A stretch of 64,000 nucleotides of DNA from Pelagibacteraceae bacterium GOM-A1 (GTDB taxonomy: Bacteria; Pseudomonadota; Alphaproteobacteria; Pelagibacterales; Pelagibacteraceae): assembly GCA_001704065.1 (NCBI GenBank), contig LHBX01000008.1, positions 1 through 64,000 on the forward strand, read 5' to 3'. Below, one piece after another: positions 8,514 to 16,780 of this stretch (its first letter is position 1; each line of letters opens with the position of its first letter). The position numbers were made by a program, and so were the translations under genes. The notes below the pieces were generated by a model. That model searched no databases and had not been told where the DNA came from. It worked only from the letters and a program-made list of their open reading frames with translations.

Positions 8514-9449
8514 ATGACTAAAGATTTAATAACAATTGATAGCCTTTCAAAGGTATACGACAATGGATTTAACGCTTTAAAAACTGTTAATTTAAATATA
8601 AAGCAAGGTGAAATTATTGCTATGCTTGGACCAAATGGAGCTGGCAAAACTACACTGATAAGTATTGTATGTGGTATAGTTAAACCAACTTCTGGAGTAA
8701 TTACAGTAGATGGTTTTGATATTATAAAAGATTATAGAGAAACAAGATCAAGAATAGGACTGGTCCCCCAAGAAATTTCACTAGAACAATTTGAAACAGT
8801 GTTTAACAATGTTTCATATTCAAGAGGCTTATATGGAAAAAAGCCAAACCCCCAACATATAGAAAAAGTTCTAAAAGATTTTAGTTTATGGGATAAAAAA
8901 GATTTAAGGTTAAATCAGCTTTCAGGAGGAATGAAAAGACGTGTAATGATAGCAAAAGCATTATCTCATGAACCTTCGATATTATTTCTTGATGAACCAA
9001 CAGCAGGCGTTGATGTAGAGTTGAGAAAAGATATGTGGAAAGTTGTAGAGGGATTAAGGAAAACAGGAGTAACTATAATATTAACAACACACTATATTGA
9101 AGAAGCAGAGGCAATCGCAGACCGAGTTGCTGTAATTAATCAAGGAGAAATCATTGTTGTTGATAATAAAATAGATTTATTAAAAAAGATGGGTCATAAA
9201 AAATTAACCATTGAATTACAAGATAAAGTCGAAAAAATTCCAGCAGAACTTAATGAATATAATTTATCAATATCTAATGATAATTATTCATTAATTTATA
9301 ACTATAACTTACATGCTGAAAGAACAGGTATTACAAAGATGCTTCAAGATTTAAAAAATGCAGGTTTGAAGATGAGAGATTTAAAAACAGAGCAAAATAA
9401 TCTTGAAAAGATTTTTGTGACATTGGTAAAGGAAAATAATGAGGATTAA
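8514..9449 (+). CDS. ABC-2 type exporter ATPase (YadG/DrrA-like)
   Basis: Cytoplasmic ATPase of an ABC-2 exporter, 311 residues. Walker A GPNGAGKTT lies near residue 43, the signature LSGGMKRRVMIAKAL follows, Walker B is ILFLDEPTAGVD and the H-loop TTHY. A C-terminal extension of about 90 residues, typical of the DrrA/YadG group, follows. It overlaps the permease gene by 11 bases. The substrate of such exporters cannot be told from sequence. It lies 33 bases after the redox cluster, possibly on the same transcript. Confidence 0.88.
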   Translation: MTKDLITIDSLSKVYDNGFNALKTVNLNIKQGEIIAMLGPNGAGKTTLISIVCGIVKPTSGVITVDGFDIIKDYRETRSRIGLVPQEISLEQFETVFNNVSYSRGLYGKKPNPQHIEKVLKDFSLWDKKDLRLNQLSGGMKRRVMIAKALSHEPSILFLDEPTAGVDVELRKDMWKVVEGLRKTGVTIILTTHYIEEAEAIADRVAVINQGEIIVVDNKIDLLKKMGHKKLTIELQDKVEKIPAELNEYNLSISNDNYSLIYNYNLHAERTGITKMLQDLKNAGLKMRDLKTEQNNLEKIFVTLVKENNED

Positions 9450-10206
9450 TTTTTACGCATTAAGAGCAATTTATTTTCATGAAATGGATCGATTTAGAAG
9501 AACATTAATACAATCTCTTCTCTCTCCAGTTTTATCTACTTCATTATACTTTATAGTATTCGGCTCGGTAATCGGGGATTATGTACAAAAAATTGATGGC
9601 ATTAGTTATGGCTCTTATATAGTTCCAGGATTATTGATGTTAACATTATTAACGCAATCTATCAGTAACACTTCTTTTGGAATTTTTTTTCCTAAATTTA
9701 ATGGAACAATTTATGAAATTTTGGCAGCTCCAATTTCTACTGTAGAAATTGTAATTGCTTATGTTGGTGCAGGTGCAACTAAAACCTTAATTGTTGCTGC
9801 AGTAATTTTCTGCACTTCACTTTTTTTTGCAGAAGTAAATGTAAAGTTTCCTTTACTAATGATTTTCTTATTAATTCTAGTTGCTTTTACTTTTGCTTTG
9901 TTTGGGTTTTTAATTGGACTTCTTAGTAAAAATTTCGAGCAAATGTCTATAATACCAACAATTGTCATAACACCAATGGTATTCTTAGGTGGAAGTTTGT
10001 ATTCGCTAGATATGCTCCCAAGTTTCTGGCAAACAGTCACTTATTTTAATCCTGTTGTATATTTAATTAATGGGCTGAGGTTTGCATTTTATGGAGTTTC
10101 TGATTTTGATATTTGGATAAGTATTTCAACAATGTTTATATTTTTAATTGTATGTGTAACTCTTGTCTCAATTATACTTAAAAAAGGTTATAATATAAAA
10201 AATTAA
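9439..10206 (+). CDS. ABC-2 type exporter permease (YadH-like)
   Basis: Six-helix membrane subunit of an ABC-2 exporter, 255 residues. The N-terminal amphipathic segment (IYFHEMDRFRRT) and the conserved stretch around MVFLGGSLYSLDMLP match the YadH/NodJ-like family. It overlaps the ATPase gene by 11 bases, so the two are translated together. Two very small membrane-protein frames follow. The substrate is unknown. Confidence 0.87.
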   Translation: MRINFYALRAIYFHEMDRFRRTLIQSLLSPVLSTSLYFIVFGSVIGDYVQKIDGISYGSYIVPGLLMLTLLTQSISNTSFGIFFPKFNGTIYEILAAPISTVEIVIAYVGAGATKTLIVAAVIFCTSLFFAEVNVKFPLLMIFLLILVAFTFALFGFLIGLLSKNFEQMSIIPTIVITPMVFLGGSLYSLDMLPSFWQTVTYFNPVVYLINGLRFAFYGVSDFDIWISISTMFIFLIVCVTLVSIILKKGYNIKN

Positions 10207-10207
10207 T

Positions 10208-10375
10208 TTGACTGTTGACCAGATAATTCCTGCAATATTTTTAATATTAGTCTTAATATTACTTCTACCTAATTTTCTCAGATCAAACTCAAATATTAAA
10301 CAATTGATATCTAATTTTTCAATTTGGATAATAATTATACTTGTTATATTTGGATTGATGTATTTTTTGATGTAA
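10208..10375 (+). CDS. Small membrane protein, 55 residues, TTG start
   Basis: Unrecognised. The frame opens at TTG (10208), overlapping nothing, just after the exporter permease stop, and ends at TAA 10373-10375. The product would have two hydrophobic stretches (about residues 6-20 and 37-54) separated by a short polar linker. No better start is visible, and the reading rests on coding character and tight packing. It could be an accessory subunit of the exporter or an unrelated small membrane protein. Confidence 0.45.
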   Translation: MTVDQIIPAIFLILVLILLLPNFLRSNSNIKQLISNFSIWIIIILVIFGLMYFLM

Positions 10376-10383
10376 ATAGATTT

Positions 10384-10548
10384 ATGATTAAATTTATTCT
10401 TCCAGCAGTACTATTAATTTTAATTATTATTTTCTGGGAAAAAATTAATGAATTTTTATTAAGCAAATTTAAAATTAAACTTAATTACATAGCTGTCATC
10501 ATATTAGTTTTAATATTAGTGGTTTTATCTTTATTACTATATTTCTAA
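10384..10548 (+). CDS. Small membrane protein, 54 residues
   Basis: Unrecognised. It begins at the ATG at 10384, eight bases after the previous stop; an upstream in-frame ATG at 10324 would overlap that gene and add a polar segment, so it is less likely. Two transmembrane helices (about residues 3-18 and 34-53) flank a short basic loop (KFKIK). It sits between the ABC exporter and a TSUP permease, seven bases from the latter. No function can be assigned. Confidence 0.5.
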   Translation: MIKFILPAVLLILIIIFWEKINEFLLSKFKIKLNYIAVIILVLILVVLSLLLYF

Positions 10549-10554
10549 TTTATA

Positions 10555-11298
10555 ATGGAGATAAATTTATTATTCTTTGTTAGCGTTGTTCCAGCTATCG
10601 TATTATATGGAATTGCTAAATCAGGTTTAGGTGGATCAATATCATTAATTTCAGTTCCATTAATGACAGTAGTAATGCCATTAAATCAAGCACTTGCAAT
10701 TATTTTACCAATATTAATTTTTTCAGACATTATTGCAGTTTATAGATTTAGAAGAGAGTTTGATTTTGGAACACTTAAATTAATAGTTCCATTTGCAGCT
10801 ATTGGAATAATAATTGGCTCATTTACATTTACTTATTTTTCTGAGGATTTGCTTAAGTTAATTGTTGGAATAATGGGTTTTTTATTTTCTGGTCATTATT
10901 TTTTATTTAAAAAAGAAAAAACTATACCGGCAAAAAAAAACTTTTTTAAAGGGGCTATTTGTTCATCCATTGCTGGTTTTTCAAGTTTTTGTGTTCATGC
11001 GGGAGGAACCCCAACAAGTCTTTATTTGCTTCCACTAAGAATGAAAAAAGAAATTTATGTTGGCACAAGAATTATTTTTTTTAGTTGTGTTAATCTAATT
11101 AAGCTTCCTCTGTATGTTTATTTATCTATGATGAATTTTGATACTTTATATCAATCAGTTACTCTCTTTCCCCTAGCACTTATTGGAATTTTTATAGGTT
11201 ACAAATTACTTAAAATAATTGAGGAAAATTTATTTTATAATATCATTTACGCTTTAATTCTTGTTAGTAGCGCTAAGTTAATAATTGATTTCATTTAA
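10555..11298 (+). CDS. TSUP (TauE/SafE) family permease, first of three
   Basis: Eight-helix membrane permease of 247 residues in the TSUP/TauE-SafE family, members of which export sulfite, sulfoacetate or other small anions, or take up sulfur compounds. The N-terminal repeat motif GIAKSGLGGSISLISVP and the second repeat around GFSSFCVHAGGTPTSLYLLP are recognisable. It is not beside any sulfonate gene; the nearest downstream element is the TPP riboswitch 14 bases after its stop. Substrate unknown. Confidence 0.8.
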   Translation: MEINLLFFVSVVPAIVLYGIAKSGLGGSISLISVPLMTVVMPLNQALAIILPILIFSDIIAVYRFRREFDFGTLKLIVPFAAIGIIIGSFTFTYFSEDLLKLIVGIMGFLFSGHYFLFKKEKTIPAKKNFFKGAICSSIAGFSSFCVHAGGTPTSLYLLPLRMKKEIYVGTRIIFFSCVNLIKLPLYVYLSMMNFDTLYQSVTLFPLALIGIFIGYKLLKIIEENLFYNIIYALILVSSAKLIIDFI

Positions 11299-11311
11299 TC
11301 TTTGAAATAAG

Positions 11312-11378
11312 TTGTAAATGGGGTGCCAGAAGGCTGAGAAATACCCTTAGAACCTGTCCGGTAATTCAGAAAGGGAAA
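11312..11378 (+). promoter_or_regulatory. TPP (THI-box) riboswitch
   Basis: The core matches the thiamine pyrophosphate riboswitch in order: GGGGTGCC (11320-11327), GGCTGAGA (11332-11339), TACCC (11342-11346), AACCTG (11351-11356), TCCGG and the closing AGGGAA (11372-11377). The P3 region is very short. The terminal AGGG also serves as the Shine-Dalgarno sequence for the symporter ATG at 11379, so ligand binding should block translation start directly rather than through a separate expression platform. Confidence 0.93.
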
Positions 11379-12809
11379 ATGAATAATTTAAATATAATCA
11401 ATCAATCATCAGCAATAATATTAATTATTTCAATTTCTTTAATATTTGTTTTTGTTGGAATTTATTTTTCAAAAAAATTTAAAGGACTTAATAATTATTT
11501 AGTTGCAAACCGTTCGATTGGAACTTTATCCTTAACAACAAGTCTTGTTGCTTCAGCACTTGGTGCTTGGATTTTATTTGGACCGGCATCAGCAGCAACA
11601 TGGGGAGGAATTGGTGCAGTGATTGGTTATTCACTAGGAACTGCATTTCCACTCTTTATTTTAATTTATCTTGGTAAAAAATTTAGAACTAGTTATCCGC
11701 AAGGCAAAAGTATTATTGAAATAATAAGATTAAGATTTGGACCAAATCTTTATAAACTTATTTTAGTTTTTTCCATTTTTTATATGACAATCTTTTTAAT
11801 TGCTGAAGTTACTGCTGTAGCTTTTTTAATTAATTACATATCTGGTACTGAGTTGTGGATTACCTCTTTAATAGTAATATCATGTTCGTTACTTTACACA
11901 TTATATGGAGGTTTAAGAGCATCCTTAATTACAGATAATATTCAATTTTTTGTATTTACAGCACTTTTAATAATTAGTTTAATTTTTATTACCTCAATTG
12001 AAACAAACGATTTTAACTTTGAAATTATTAAAAATAATAATCCGCATTTGTTAAGTTTTAGTTATCTCCCAAATTATACTGCCGGTTTAACTTTCTTTAT
12101 AGCTGTTGCTGCAACTAATCTTTTTCATCAAGGTAATTGGCAGAGAGTTTATGCTGCAAAAAATTACGAAGTTTTAAAAAAAAGTTTAATATTTTCATTT
12201 TTAATAATATTACCAATAGTCTTTTTTATGGGATTTAGTGGTTTAGTGGCTGTCTCTCAAGATACTAATGTAATACCTGATCTTGCATTTTTCTCAATTT
12301 TATTAAAAGAAAATTTAATAATATTTTCAGTCATTGTAATAATTTTAGCTATTTCTTTAACAATAAGTAGTATTGATACTTTAATAAATGCTATTTCAAG
12401 TTTGGTAATAGTCGATGTAGATAAAGTATTAAATTTAAAAAATAATCATTTAAATATCTCAAAACAATTTGTTATTTTTCTTTCGGTCATAGCTTTTTTT
12501 GTTGCATCAAAAGGATTTAGTATTCTTTATTTATTCTTAATAGCAGATTTATTTTGTTGTGCGGCTGTTCTAAGTGTTTTTTATACTTTTTATTCAAAAT
12601 CTTATGATGAAAAAAATGCTTATGTTTCTATATTAATAGGATTAATTGCAGGACTATTATTTTTTCCAAGCCCTGATTTTTCTAAATCAATACTATTTGG
12701 CATAATTTTGCCAATGGATTTAGCACCATCGTATATTTCTCAATCTCTTTTATTTTGTTCATTTATTGCGGCAACTTTATCACCAATAATTGCATGGAAA
12801 TTGAAATAA
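11379..12809 (+). CDS. thiV: Sodium:solute symporter under TPP control (ThiV-like)
   Basis: Membrane symporter of 476 residues and about 13 helices in the SSS family. Recognisable segments include SLVASALGAWILFGPASAA near residue 55 and the LYGGLRASLITDNIQF segment near residue 175. The TPP riboswitch immediately upstream strongly suggests a thiamin-related substrate. In SAR11, such a riboswitch-controlled symporter has been named ThiV and linked to uptake of the thiamin pyrimidine precursor (HMP), which these cells cannot make. The function here is inferred from that association. The gene stands alone, 41 bases before rseP. Confidence 0.85.
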   Translation: MNNLNIINQSSAIILIISISLIFVFVGIYFSKKFKGLNNYLVANRSIGTLSLTTSLVASALGAWILFGPASAATWGGIGAVIGYSLGTAFPLFILIYLGKKFRTSYPQGKSIIEIIRLRFGPNLYKLILVFSIFYMTIFLIAEVTAVAFLINYISGTELWITSLIVISCSLLYTLYGGLRASLITDNIQFFVFTALLIISLIFITSIETNDFNFEIIKNNNPHLLSFSYLPNYTAGLTFFIAVAATNLFHQGNWQRVYAAKNYEVLKKSLIFSFLIILPIVFFMGFSGLVAVSQDTNVIPDLAFFSILLKENLIIFSVIVIILAISLTISSIDTLINAISSLVIVDVDKVLNLKNNHLNISKQFVIFLSVIAFFVASKGFSILYLFLIADLFCCAAVLSVFYTFYSKSYDEKNAYVSILIGLIAGLLFFPSPDFSKSILFGIILPMDLAPSYISQSLLFCSFIAATLSPIIAWKLK

Positions 12810-12850
12810 TTGATGTTTATTAAAAACCTAATTATTGTATAATTTAATTA

Positions 12851-13960
12851 ATGCTCAATTTTATATTACCATTTATTGTATTAATTGTTGTTGTTGTTTT
12901 CATTCATGAATATGGACATTATTATTTTGCAAAAAGATATGGTGTTGGTGTAACAGACTTTTCGATAGGTTTTGGTCGAGAATTATTTGGATGGAACGAT
13001 AAATCAGGGACAAGATGGAAAGTTTGTTGGATACCACTAGGCGGTTATGTAAAATTTTTCGGAGATAGGAATGTATTTTCACAAGCAGATCAAGAAGAAC
13101 TACTAAAAAAATATAGCAAAGAAGACCAACACAAATTGTTTGTAACAAAACCTCTTTACCAAAGAGCCTTAATTGTTGCTGGAGGACCATTGGCTAATTT
13201 TATTTTAGCATTAGTCATTTTTACTTTCATATACATGTTTGCTGGTAAAGATTTTACACCAGCTGTAATTGATGAAGTATTAAAAGATAGTCCAGCAGAA
13301 GTTGCTGGTATGCAAAAAAATGATGTTATTATTGAAATAGATAATACAAAAGTTGAGAGTATTCTCGATGTTTCTAAATTAATAGCAATGTCAACATCAG
13401 AATTTATCGATTTTAAAGTTTCAAGATATAACCAGGAGATTATTTTAAAAGTTAAACCAAATTTTGTTGATAGCGTTGATGAATTAGGAAACAAATTAAA
13501 GAAAAGGATGGTAGGTATTAAACTTAGTCCTTATAACAATCAAATAACACACAAAAAACTTGGACCTGCACAAGCTTTACTTCAATCATTTAATGAAGTT
13601 TACTTTGTAACAACTTCATCACTTAAATATCTTGGATCAATGTTTACAGGAGCAGGGGACAGTTCTCAATTGGGTGGTCCAATTAGAATTGCTAAAATTT
13701 CTGGCCAAGTTGCAGAATTTGGAATTATACCTTTTGTCAGTATGATGGCATATATTTCTATAAGTTTGGGACTAATTAACTTATTTCCTATACCTTTATT
13801 AGATGGAGGACATCTGATGTTTTATGCATTTGAAAAAGTATTAGGTCGTCCTTTAAGTCAAAAAACACAGGAAGGTTTTTTTCGAATCGGAATGTTTTTG
13901 TTGTTATCTTTGATGTTTTTCGCAACATTTAACGACCTTAAAGATTTAGGCTTATTTTAA
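12851..13960 (+). CDS. rseP: RIP metalloprotease RseP (site-2 protease family)
   Basis: Inner-membrane zinc protease that cuts transmembrane segments, for example of anti-sigma factors. HEYGHYYFAKRYGV (HExxH) near residue 19 provides two zinc ligands and the catalytic glutamate. A single PDZ domain lies at about residues 120-200, and LINLFPIPLLDGGH near residue 314 carries the third ligand. Length 369 fits the alphaproteobacterial form. In many relatives rseP lies between dxr and bamA; here it stands between thiV and HU. Confidence 0.93.
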   Translation: MLNFILPFIVLIVVVVFIHEYGHYYFAKRYGVGVTDFSIGFGRELFGWNDKSGTRWKVCWIPLGGYVKFFGDRNVFSQADQEELLKKYSKEDQHKLFVTKPLYQRALIVAGGPLANFILALVIFTFIYMFAGKDFTPAVIDEVLKDSPAEVAGMQKNDVIIEIDNTKVESILDVSKLIAMSTSEFIDFKVSRYNQEIILKVKPNFVDSVDELGNKLKKRMVGIKLSPYNNQITHKKLGPAQALLQSFNEVYFVTTSSLKYLGSMFTGAGDSSQLGGPIRIAKISGQVAEFGIIPFVSMMAYISISLGLINLFPIPLLDGGHLMFYAFEKVLGRPLSQKTQEGFFRIGMFLLLSLMFFATFNDLKDLGLF

Positions 13961-14112
13961 GGCTTTTTTAATAGCTAAAAAAACATTGTATTTATTGACT
14001 TTTTTTACCACTATATATTGTTGTTCAAAAAAAAATATATACTAAAAAAAAGCTTGAATTATCAATGATTTTGTTAAGTATAGTTTCATAAACCTTTAAA
14101 ACCGGAGCTAAA

Positions 14113-14388
14113 ATGAACAAAAAACAATTAGTAGCAAAGCTAGCTGGTTCGTTAAATCAAAGTAAAGCTGATGCAGAGCGTACTTTTGATACTATTACGA
14201 ATACTATACTAGATGCGTTGAAAAACGACGATTCTGTAAAGATTGCAGGTTTTGGTACATATAAAGTGGCTAAAAGAAAAGCCCGAATTGGACGTAATCC
14301 AAGAACTGGAGAGCAAATCCAAATCGCTGCTTCTCAAAAGGTAAAGTTTTTACCTGCTAAAGCACTTAAAGAAGTATTTAACAAGTAA
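14113..14388 (+). CDS. hup: HU family DNA-binding protein
   Basis: Histone-like nucleoid protein of 91 residues that bends and compacts DNA as a dimer. MNKKQLVAKLAG opens the helical part. The DNA-binding arm contains GRNPRTGEQIQIAASQKVKF with the intercalating proline. It is preceded by CCGGAG, a possible ribosome binding site, and followed by a strong terminator. The 152-base upstream gap is AT-rich and presumably contains its promoter, but I cannot place a confident -35/-10 pair. It is the only clear DNA-binding regulator-like protein in the window. Confidence 0.97.
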   Translation: MNKKQLVAKLAGSLNQSKADAERTFDTITNTILDALKNDDSVKIAGFGTYKVAKRKARIGRNPRTGEQIQIAASQKVKFLPAKALKEVFNK

Positions 14389-14397
14389 ATCTCATTT

Positions 14398-14441
14398 AAC
14401 AGCCTTTATTAGGAATGCTAAAATTCTTAATAAAGGCTGTT
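14398..14441 (+). terminator. Strong hairpin terminator after HU
   Basis: AACAGCCTTTATTA (14398-14411) pairs perfectly with 14428-14441. Inner bases GAAT/ATTC extend the stem to about 19 pairs with a six-base loop. Only a short U run follows. It begins nine bases after the HU stop and separates HU from amt. Confidence 0.85.
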
Positions 14442-14511
14442 TCTACATGCAAAAACTGCATATCTATTTTTAACAACAATCATTAGTTTTTATTTATTTT
14501 AAAATTATAAG

Positions 14512-14535
14512 AACCTCTTTTTAACAATGGAGGTT
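14512..14535 (+). promoter_or_regulatory. Hairpin masking the amt ribosome binding site
   Basis: AACCTC (14512-14517) is complementary to GAGGTT (14530-14535), and a U-G pair extends this to seven pairs with a ten-base loop. The 3' arm contains GGAGG, an unusually strong Shine-Dalgarno sequence for this genome, five bases before the amt ATG at 14538. The fold would hide it, suggesting control of translation initiation. Confidence 0.6.
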
Positions 14536-14537
14536 AA

Positions 14538-15839
14538 ATGACTAAACATTTAAAAAAACTTGTCGGTCCTTTAGTAAGTTTGTTTTTCTTACTGAATATG
14601 ACAAGTGTAGGTTATGCCGAATCTACAGTCTCTGCAGAAGTTGGATTTATTTTTAATACATTTCTATTTTTAGTTTGTGGTTTTCTTGTCATGTTTATGG
14701 CTTGCGGATTTGCGATGCTAGAATCAGGAATGGTAACTTCAAAAAGTGTATCTGTAATTTGTGCAAAAAATATAGGATTATTTTCTATCGCTGGAATTAT
14801 GTTCTGGATGGTTGGTTATAATCTAGCATATGGAATTCCAGAAGGTGGCTATATAGGAACATTCACTCCGTGGTCTGATTCAAGTGCTGTTGATACAGGA
14901 TATGCAGATGGTTCGGATTGGTATTTCCAAATGGTATTCTGTGCAACAACAGTATCAATTGTATCTGGTACGTTAGCAGAAAGAATTAAATTATGGCCTT
15001 TCTTCTTATTTGCAGCAATTTTATCAGGAATCATTTATCCAATTGTCATGGGATGGCAGTGGGGTGGTGGCTGGTTAGCCACTTTAGGTTTCTCTGATTT
15101 TGCTGGTTCAACTCTTGTACACTCAACTGGTGGTGCTGCAGCATTAGCAGGAGCTATGTTGTTAGGTGCGAGAACAGGAAGATTTGCTAAATCAGGTGAA
15201 GCAAAACCAATGAGACCATTTGCAGCTTCTTCTATACCTTTGGTAACAGTTGGAGTATTTATTTTATGGTTAGGTTGGTTCGGTTTCAACGGTGGTTCAC
15301 AGCTTGCTATGGGAACTTTCGATGATGCAGTAGCAGTATCTAATATATTTATTAATACAAACTTAGCAGCGTGTGGTGGTGTTTTAGCAGCAGCAGTAAT
15401 TACTAGATTAATGTATGGTAAAACTGATGTAGTTCAAATGCTTAACGGTGCGATTGGTGGATTAGTTGCAATAACAGCTGAACCATTAGCGCCAGCACCT
15501 ATAGCAGCAATATTCATCGGTGCAATCGGTGGATTGATAGTAGTGTTTGGAACAAAACTATTATTCTCATTTAAGATTGATGATGTTGTTGGTGCAATAC
15601 CAGCTCACTTATTTGCTGGAGTTTGGGGAACATTAGCTGTTCCACTAACAAACTCTGATGCAAACTTTAGTGCACAGTTAATCGGTGTAATCTCGATCAA
15701 CGCATTTGTTTTTGTAGTATCATACATTGTATGGGCAATTATGAAAAACACTATGGGTATCAGATTAAGTAAAGAGGCTGAACTGAAAGGTACAGACGTA
15801 ACTGAAACTGGTGTAATAGCTTACGCTATAAGAGACTAA
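14538..15839 (+). CDS. amt: Ammonium transporter (Amt family)
   Basis: Inner-membrane ammonium channel/transporter, normally a homotrimer. Its 433 residues start with a cleavable signal peptide (ending near GYA), followed by eleven helices. Recruitment and pore features are visible: DFAGSTLVHSTGG with the aspartate and first pore histidine, and GAIPAHLFAGVWGTLAVP with the second histidine. No glnK partner is adjacent. It has its own strong ribosome binding site inside a hairpin, a terminator upstream (from HU) and one downstream, so it is a single-gene unit. Confidence 0.97.
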   Translation: MTKHLKKLVGPLVSLFFLLNMTSVGYAESTVSAEVGFIFNTFLFLVCGFLVMFMACGFAMLESGMVTSKSVSVICAKNIGLFSIAGIMFWMVGYNLAYGIPEGGYIGTFTPWSDSSAVDTGYADGSDWYFQMVFCATTVSIVSGTLAERIKLWPFFLFAAILSGIIYPIVMGWQWGGGWLATLGFSDFAGSTLVHSTGGAAALAGAMLLGARTGRFAKSGEAKPMRPFAASSIPLVTVGVFILWLGWFGFNGGSQLAMGTFDDAVAVSNIFINTNLAACGGVLAAAVITRLMYGKTDVVQMLNGAIGGLVAITAEPLAPAPIAAIFIGAIGGLIVVFGTKLLFSFKIDDVVGAIPAHLFAGVWGTLAVPLTNSDANFSAQLIGVISINAFVFVVSYIVWAIMKNTMGIRLSKEAELKGTDVTETGVIAYAIRD

Positions 15840-15866
15840 ATTTAACTCCCTCCCTTAAGTTAAACT

Positions 15867-15896
15867 AAAAAGGCCCCGTAAATGGGGCCTTTTTTT
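15867..15896. terminator. Bidirectional intrinsic terminator after amt
   Basis: AAAAAGGCCCC (15867-15877) and GGGGCCTTTTT (15884-15894) form an eleven-pair stem with a six-base loop, flanked by A and T tracts. It works on both strands and lies between the convergent amt and peroxiredoxin genes. Confidence 0.95.
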
Positions 15897-15897
15897 A

Positions 15898-16347
15898 TTA
15901 AACTGTTTTTAAAAATTCTAACACTTCTTTTGCGTGGTCTTTAACTTTCACTGAACGCCACTCTTTAATAATTTTGTCATCTTTTAATAAAAATGTACTT
16001 CTTATTAATCCCATAAATTCTCTACCCATGAATTTTTTTTTACCCCAAACTTTGTATGCTTTAATCGCTTCTTTTTTTACGTCTGCTACCAAATCAAACT
16101 TAATTTTAAATTTATCTCTAAATTTTTCATGACTTTCCATACTATCTTTAGAAATACCAATAACTTCACAGTCTAATTTTTTAAATTGTGAAAGTAGAGA
16201 ATTGAAGTCTTTTGTCTCAACTGTGCAACCTGGTGTATTATCTTTTGGATAGAAATATAAAACTTTATATTTACTTTTGATTTTCTTTAGCTCTAAAAGT
16301 TTTGAATTGGTTGATGGGATTTTGAAATTAGGAGCTTTATTTGGCAT
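15898..16347 (-). CDS. bcp: Thioredoxin-dependent peroxiredoxin (Bcp/PrxQ type)
   Basis: Cytoplasmic peroxidase that reduces hydrogen and organic peroxides at the expense of thioredoxin. FYPKDNTPGCTVETKDF near residue 33 contains the peroxidatic cysteine with the PxxxTxxC environment. The PrxQ second cysteine, usually five residues on, is absent (E-T-K-D-F), so it may be a 1-Cys form or resolve elsewhere; a cysteine follows in LDCEVIG near residue 58. Length 149 is normal. It converges on amt across a bidirectional terminator. Confidence 0.9.
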   Translation of the reverse strand: MPNKAPNFKIPSTNSKLLELKKIKSKYKVLYFYPKDNTPGCTVETKDFNSLLSQFKKLDCEVIGISKDSMESHEKFRDKFKIKFDLVADVKKEAIKAYKVWGKKKFMGREFMGLIRSTFLLKDDKIIKEWRSVKVKDHAKEVLEFLKTV

Positions 16348-16390
16348 ATTTTTTCGTAGATTAAAATTTATAATGATGTATTAAACCTTT

Positions 16391-16777
16391 ATGAGCATTA
16401 AATCAGCACAAACATTGGTCGCAGAAGCTTTGACAGAAATCAAGACACTTTCCCCAGCGGAAGCATTAGAGATGGTAAACAGTGATAAATGCAATTTAAT
16501 TGATATAAGAGATATTCGAGAACTTGAGAAAATGGGAAGAATAGAAAATTCTCATCACATTCCTAGAGGAATGTTGGAGTTTTGGATGGATCCAGATAGT
16601 CCTTACTTTAAAGAAGGCAAGATAAATATGAACAAAGAAATGGTTTTATTTTGTGCAGGTGGATTAAGATCTGCACTAGCTACAAAATCATTGAAAGACA
16701 TGGGGTTTGAAAAAATTTCACATATAGACGGAGGCTTTTCTCAAATGAAGAGCAGTGGCTTTAAAGTAGAGAAATAA
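16391..16777 (+). CDS. Single-domain rhodanese
   Basis: Sulfurtransferase-type protein of 128 residues. The rhodanese fold is seen in NLIDIRDIRELEKMGRI near residue 36. The active-site loop FCAGGLRSALAT near residue 87 holds the catalytic cysteine, and IDGGFSQMK lies near the C-terminus. No signal peptide, so cytoplasmic. It diverges from the peroxiredoxin gene. The acceptor thiol is unknown. Confidence 0.9.
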   Translation: MSIKSAQTLVAEALTEIKTLSPAEALEMVNSDKCNLIDIRDIRELEKMGRIENSHHIPRGMLEFWMDPDSPYFKEGKINMNKEMVLFCAGGLRSALATKSLKDMGFEKISHIDGGFSQMKSSGFKVEK

Positions 16778-16780
16778 AAA

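Noticed and set aside
12810-12850. TATAAT before rseP as a promoter
   Set aside because: The hexamer at 12838-12843 has no -35 partner at proper spacing and is eight bases from the start codon; AT-rich sequence makes such hits common.
13990-14030. TTGACT followed by TATATT as the HU promoter
   Set aside because: The spacing is about 13 bases instead of 16-18, so it is not a credible sigma-70 pair.
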